NCBI RefSeq assembly: GCF_000381365.1
Contig: NZ_KB905467.1
Location: 861,604 to 925,603 of the forward strand
DNA length: 64,000 nucleotides
Direction: 5' to 3'
Origin: Bacteroides salyersiae WAL 10018 = DSM 18765 = JCM 12988
GTDB lineage: Bacteria; Bacteroidota; Bacteroidia; Bacteroidales; Bacteroidaceae
Part shown: positions 60,501 to 64,000 of the stretch, in pieces
Layout of the letters: each line of letters begins with the position of its first letter
Numbering within the stretch: the stretch's first letter is position 1
Notes under the pieces: model-generated
What the model saw: only the letters and a program-made list of their open reading frames with translations
What the model was told of the DNA's origin: nothing
Databases searched by the model: none
Program-made: the position numbers and the translations under genes

Positions 60501-62828
60501 ATGAAACACAATTACTCAACGTTCTGGCTAAGCGCCTGCTTTATTCTGTGTTTGCTATTGTGCGGTAATGTATCTGCACAGCCGGTCACATCCTTTGAGG
60601 TCCAGCGCCCCGATTTCATGTCCGAACCTTATGAATTGCATTTAATGCTTCGTGTCCCGACTTCTTCGGATACGGAAGTTGGGCGGGAGTTTTACGCTGC
60701 ATACAATTCTGAAACCGGAAAATATGAGATTCATGATTTGGAGGAATCGGCGGATTTTCTCATTAATGTGTATTACTCTTACTGGCAGCAATATGCCTAT
60801 ATTTTGCCTTATTCGTTTGTACAGCGTGTGACAGTAGGGGAAACCATGAAATTGGATCTACGGAATGTATACCATCAGTGTAATGTTACCGTGAAAGATT
60901 ATTATGGTAATCCGTTTTCGAATGCTTCTTTGCAGGAATATCCTTACGGAAACAGTTACCAGCTTGATCAAGAGGGACAATTGCGATTCTATATGCCTAA
61001 TGGTACCTATGATTTTTCAATTTCCGCTTCGGGCTACTCTCCTTTGAAAAAAAGCATAACAATGGCAGGAGCCGATCGTAATGTGACATTCACGCTCGAT
61101 GATTATAGAAAAGTGAACTTTAAGGTTACGGATCATAAAGGAGACGCAATGGCGTATGCCAATGTAATGGTAGAGGAAGACAGAAGTTCTTTCTCTGTAC
61201 AGACGAATGAAGAAGGGGAAGCGACTATGTTTCTAACTGATGGTAATTATGAAGTTTGTCTGTCGGCTACCGGATATTGGAGCTTGAACAAAGAACTTGT
61301 GGTGAACAGTGCTACTGAAACGGTAAGTCTTTCTTTTGAAGGATACAAACATTTATCTTTCAAAGTGAAGAATGGTGAGAATATGGATATTCATGTGAGT
61401 CATTTTTATCTTTATACTCAAGGTGAGGATTATTCTTCTTCCATTTCCGGTGATTCTTATTATATGCCGGAAGGGCTTTATATGTACGAGGTTAATTTTA
61501 ATGCTACTTCTGCACAATATGGTTTGATTCAAGTCGGTAATTCGGATATAGAAAAGACATTTGATTTCAGTGGTTATAAAAAAGCAATTATAGAGTGTAG
61601 CCAGGATGTCAGATTTATCAATGTGTATGATCCTGCAAAAGAAGAATATGAGCCGATATGGAATATTTCGTTTCCTGATTATGCTGGTCCGGAAGGAGGG
61701 GAGACACCGGGGCAAGCGGACAGAACAGCTATCGTTTATCTTCTTGCCGGAGAATACGAAATCAATGGGCATGATACTCCTCAAACGGGTATGAAAATCC
61801 AACTGAACCAATCGGAACAGCGTTTCATTTATAATACACAAGCTTTGAATCTGCTCGATGTGGAATTGAATTTTATCAATTCGCCCGTTGATACTGACGA
61901 ACTTAATTCTTGGTATGCCTATTTTATTCCTAAGGGATACAAGGGGAGTATATCCGGTAGTTCATACAGTTTGCAAATACCTGCCGGTGAATATTCTTAT
62001 ACAGTTGAACATGATGCATATAATGGTTATGGCTTTATGAAAGAAGGGAATTGTAAAGTGGATGCTGCCAATCGTGTGTTGAATGTGGATTTGAAAGATT
62101 ATCATTGTGTGAGTTTTAACGTATCGACTCCTGATGGTGTTGAAGTGGAATATCCGATCGTGGAACTCTTCAAAGATGGCGAGCCTTTTATGTCGGGAGA
62201 AGGGAGAGAGTATTTATTTGAAAATGGGAATTATAAAGCGCTGGTTTGGGATGAAGATGAGACAGAAGTTTTCCAAAAATGGGTATCTTTCACCGTATCC
62301 GGTAAAGACCAGATCATAGATGTGCGTTTTGAACATGCTAATACTTCTCTTGTTTTCACAGAGGTAAGAAACGAGAAGTTCGAACCGGTAGAAAATACAG
62401 ATGTGGTCATCGCAGGAAAGACACCGGATTATGTACATAAGAATTACGCTTTGTTTACGAGCATTCCTTGTGGTAAGAATAATTATACAATTTCTATTGG
62501 CGGGGCTCAAGTGCAGGCCGGTACAATAGAGATAAAAGCGGACGAAACGCTCGATATTACGTTCTTTATCAATTCTTCAGCAACCAGTATAAATGACCGG
62601 ACGGAGGGAAAACTGTCGATGATACAGCAGGGTAACAAGTTACTGTTACTTTCGGAAAACGGAGAGCCATATTCGGTTTCCATTTATAGTGTAAATGGAA
62701 ATAAAATGTTGGAAAAAAGGATGAATGGAGATGGCGAGCTTTCTGTAGAATCTTTCGGAAGCGGTGTTTATATTTTGCAAATAGTGAAATCCGGTCATGT
62801 GAAAACGTTTAAATTTGTAAAGAAATAA
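60501..62828 (+). CDS. Large secreted repeat protein with T9SS type A-like C-terminal domain
   Basis: 775 aa, signal peptide ACFILCLLLCGNVSAQ. Several carboxypeptidase-regulatory/Cna-B-like beta domains (VTVKDYYGNPFSNASLQ, FKVTDHKGDAMAYANVMVEE, FNVSTPDGVEVEYPIVELF) repeat along the chain. The last ~75 residues (NKLLLLSENGEPYSVSIYSVNGNKML ... GSGVYILQIVKSGHVKTFKFVKK) match the type IX sorting domain pattern. Function unknown; extracellular or surface protein. Follows the response regulator by 39 bases. Confidence 0.8.
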   Translation: MKHNYSTFWLSACFILCLLLCGNVSAQPVTSFEVQRPDFMSEPYELHLMLRVPTSSDTEVGREFYAAYNSETGKYEIHDLEESADFLINVYYSYWQQYAYILPYSFVQRVTVGETMKLDLRNVYHQCNVTVKDYYGNPFSNASLQEYPYGNSYQLDQEGQLRFYMPNGTYDFSISASGYSPLKKSITMAGADRNVTFTLDDYRKVNFKVTDHKGDAMAYANVMVEEDRSSFSVQTNEEGEATMFLTDGNYEVCLSATGYWSLNKELVVNSATETVSLSFEGYKHLSFKVKNGENMDIHVSHFYLYTQGEDYSSSISGDSYYMPEGLYMYEVNFNATSAQYGLIQVGNSDIEKTFDFSGYKKAIIECSQDVRFINVYDPAKEEYEPIWNISFPDYAGPEGGETPGQADRTAIVYLLAGEYEINGHDTPQTGMKIQLNQSEQRFIYNTQALNLLDVELNFINSPVDTDELNSWYAYFIPKGYKGSISGSSYSLQIPAGEYSYTVEHDAYNGYGFMKEGNCKVDAANRVLNVDLKDYHCVSFNVSTPDGVEVEYPIVELFKDGEPFMSGEGREYLFENGNYKALVWDEDETEVFQKWVSFTVSGKDQIIDVRFEHANTSLVFTEVRNEKFEPVENTDVVIAGKTPDYVHKNYALFTSIPCGKNNYTISIGGAQVQAGTIEIKADETLDITFFINSSATSINDRTEGKLSMIQQGNKLLLLSENGEPYSVSIYSVNGNKMLEKRMNGDGELSVESFGSGVYILQIVKSGHVKTFKFVKK

Positions 62829-62868
62829 ACTGGTAAATATTTTTAAGAGGAAAGTTTAAACAGGCTCT
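62824..62868. repeat. Palindromic repeat, family 2 (copy 3, right half)
   Basis: AATAAACTGGTAAATA then TTTTTAAGAGGAAAGTTTAAACAGGCTCT (about 45 bases); overlaps the last codons of the secreted protein gene. Confidence 0.65.
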
Positions 62869-62874
62869 AAGTAT

Positions 62875-62922
62875 GATTCCCCCGACAAAAACGTTATTTT
62901 GTTTTTGCCGGGGGATTATTTT
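62875..62922 (+). terminator. Strong terminator after the secreted protein gene
   Basis: ATTCCCCCGACAAAAAC (62875-62891) pairs with GTTTTTGCCGGGGGAT (62901-62916), then TATTTTTTC. Confidence 0.85.
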
Positions 62923-62981
62923 TTCTTAATTTTGTTCCTTTAAAACAGATATTCAGTCTTATTTGAATTTTACTCAGCATT

Positions 62982-63008
62982 GTTTTGAGGAGAATTTAAA
63001 CGAGCTCT
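62982..63008. repeat. Palindromic repeat, family 2 (copy 4, right half)
   Basis: GTTTTGAGGAGAATTTAAACGAGCTCT, degenerate right half of the family. Confidence 0.5.
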
Positions 63009-63026
63009 TAATTAGACTCGATAGTT

Positions 63027-63506
63027 ATGAAAATAAATAAAACAAATGCCGCCCGTCTTTTGGATAAGTCAAAAATCTCTTATGAGTTGATTCCTTATGA
63101 AGTGGACGAGAATGATTTGAGTGCAGTTCATGTAGCGGCTAATCTTGGTGAGAATATAAGTCAGGTGTTTAAAACGCTTGTTTTGCAGGGTGATAAAACC
63201 GGGCATTTTGTCTGTGTCATTCCCGGAGATAAAGAGGTGAATCTGAAACTTGCTGCTAAAGTATCCGGCAATAAAAGTTGTGATATGATACCGATGAAAG
63301 AGCTTCTTCCTACCACCGGGTATGTTCGGGGAGCTTGTTCGCCTGTAGGGATGAAAAAGCATTTTCCTACTTATATTCATGAGACCTGTCTTGAATTTCC
63401 ATATATTTATGTAAGTGCCGGCCAGCGTGGGTTACAGATAAAGGTTGATCCGAACGATTTAATAAAAGAAATACATGCTGAAGTTTGCATCTTGTTTGTT
63501 GAATAA
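63027..63506 (+). CDS. ybaK: YbaK-type Cys-tRNA(Pro)/aminoacyl-tRNA deacylase
   Basis: 159 aa of the YbaK/ProX family: KINKTNAARLLDKSKISYELI, conserved K in SQVFKTLVLQ near residue 49, GDKEVNLKLAAKVSG and the end signature PIYVSAGQRGLQIKVDP-like (YVSAGQRGLQIKVDP). Hydrolyses misacylated tRNA(Pro), preserving translation fidelity. Start ATG 63027. Confidence 0.93.
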   Translation: MKINKTNAARLLDKSKISYELIPYEVDENDLSAVHVAANLGENISQVFKTLVLQGDKTGHFVCVIPGDKEVNLKLAAKVSGNKSCDMIPMKELLPTTGYVRGACSPVGMKKHFPTYIHETCLEFPYIYVSAGQRGLQIKVDPNDLIKEIHAEVCILFVE

Positions 63507-63528
63507 TTCAAAAAAAAGTATATATTTG
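63499..63528 (+). promoter_or_regulatory. Complete -33/-7 promoter of the POT transporter gene
   Basis: TTG 63499-63501, 19-bp spacer, TATATTTG 63521-63528; overlaps the end of ybaK. Confidence 0.7.
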
Positions 63529-63582
63529 CAGAAACTATACCAAAAAAAAAGTAAACCATTATTAATTAAATATTTATATCTT

Positions 63583-64000
63583 ATGTTTAGTAAACACCCT
63601 AAAGGGCTGATAGCAGCCGCCTTAGCCAATCTTGGCGAACGCTTTGGCTTTTATACTATGATGGCAATCCTCGTTCTTTTCTTACAAGCAAAATTTGGAC
63701 TGGATGGAAAAAGTGCCGGATTTATCTATTCTACATTTTATTTTTCTATTTACATTCTTGCCCTTGTAGGCGGCATTATTGCTGATAAAACGCGAAATTA
63801 TAAAGGTACGATTATGGTAGGTATTGTTTTGATGGCATTAGGCTATCTGATGCTTGCCATTCCTTCTAAAACTCCGGTAGACAATCAGACTTTATTTTTG
63901 GCTATCACTTGTATCGGGTTATTTGTTATTGCTTTTGGTAACGGGCTTTTTAAAGGAAATCTTCAGGCGTTGGTCGGGCAGATGTACGATAATCCGCAAT
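63583..64000 (+). CDS. POT/PTR2-family peptide transporter, N-terminal part
   Basis: The frame runs to the window edge (139 complete codons). N-terminus MFSKHPKGLIAAALANLGER, then hydrophobic helices (FGFYTMMAILVLFLQ; FIYSTFYFSIYILALVGGIIAD; GTIMVGIVLMALGYLMLAIP). The motif AANLGERFGFYTMM corresponds to the proton-coupled ExxER region of POT di-/tripeptide transporters, with Asn where the first Glu is usually found. Inner-membrane importer. Promoter 55 bases upstream. Confidence 0.85.
   Translation, partial: MFSKHPKGLIAAALANLGERFGFYTMMAILVLFLQAKFGLDGKSAGFIYSTFYFSIYILALVGGIIADKTRNYKGTIMVGIVLMALGYLMLAIPSKTPVDNQTLFLAITCIGLFVIAFGNGLFKGNLQALVGQMYDNPQ

Overview
The window is a stretch of Bacteroides chromosome (Bacteroidales, probably the B. 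fragilis / B. thetaiotaomicron group). The main evidence is the promoter grammar: most transcription units start after a TAnnTTTG box at -7, often with TTG/TTTG about 19 bp upstream. Supporting evidence is S16 with an Ala/Lys/Glu-rich tail, a small glycine-rich RRM protein, TlpA-like lipoproteins with a DUF4369-type N-terminus, CHU_C/T9SS-type C-terminal domains, and a CepA/CblA-like class A beta-lactamase. I saw no rRNA, tRNA, CRISPR array, integrase or transposase. The species is not assigned.

Layout. 1-9.8 kb: 3' end of an alpha-glucan phosphorylase gene, a thioredoxin-fold lipoprotein, a polyamine ABC operon potABCD, a small beta-barrel protein, an RRM protein and a membrane-anchored MutS-like ATPase. 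9.8-17.6 kb (minus strand): a CzcCBA-type heavy-metal RND pump followed by an OmpR-type response regulator and histidine kinase that probably control it. 18.3-24.2 kb: a candidate small ORF, a SpoU methyltransferase, an AAA-ATPase-like/PD-(D/E)XK protein, a SAM methyltransferase behind a structured leader or sRNA, an outer-membrane protein and an HAD phosphatase. 24.3-41.2 kb is an export and resistance block: an RND operon with a divergent AraC regulator, a class A beta-lactamase, a DUF3784 protein, rpsP, then a second AraC regulator divergent from a TolC-HlyD-ABC-2 operon resembling YbhGFSR.

41.3-45.3 kb: Hsp20, AlaX, two overlapping paralogous genes of unknown function, a frameshifted zincin-like gene and a strong sRNA candidate. 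This AT-rich patch is the best candidate for something undescribed: it may be an eroded toxin/immunity-type locus. 45.3-57.6 kb: uvrB, paaK, a double-ACT protein, bamD-rpoZ-DUF4293, a LysM/periplasmic-binding protein with a PorT-like barrel, and a CHU_C protein with uvrA. 57.7-64 kb: a TPR histidine kinase and NarL-type regulator, a large secreted protein with a T9SS-like C-terminal domain, a YbaK deacylase and the start of a POT peptide transporter.

At least four kinds of intergenic palindromic repeat occur. One (ATTGGCACATTGGCATATTG units) interrupts two transporter operons just before their last gene. A second (TTTAAGAG...TTTAAACAGGCTCT) occurs four times, three of them around the TPR-kinase/regulator/secreted-protein cluster. 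A third (AGTAGTAAGTAGTCAAGTAG) surrounds bamD-rpoZ. Several gene starts are fixed by the -7 box, because the longest ORF would begin upstream of the transcript.
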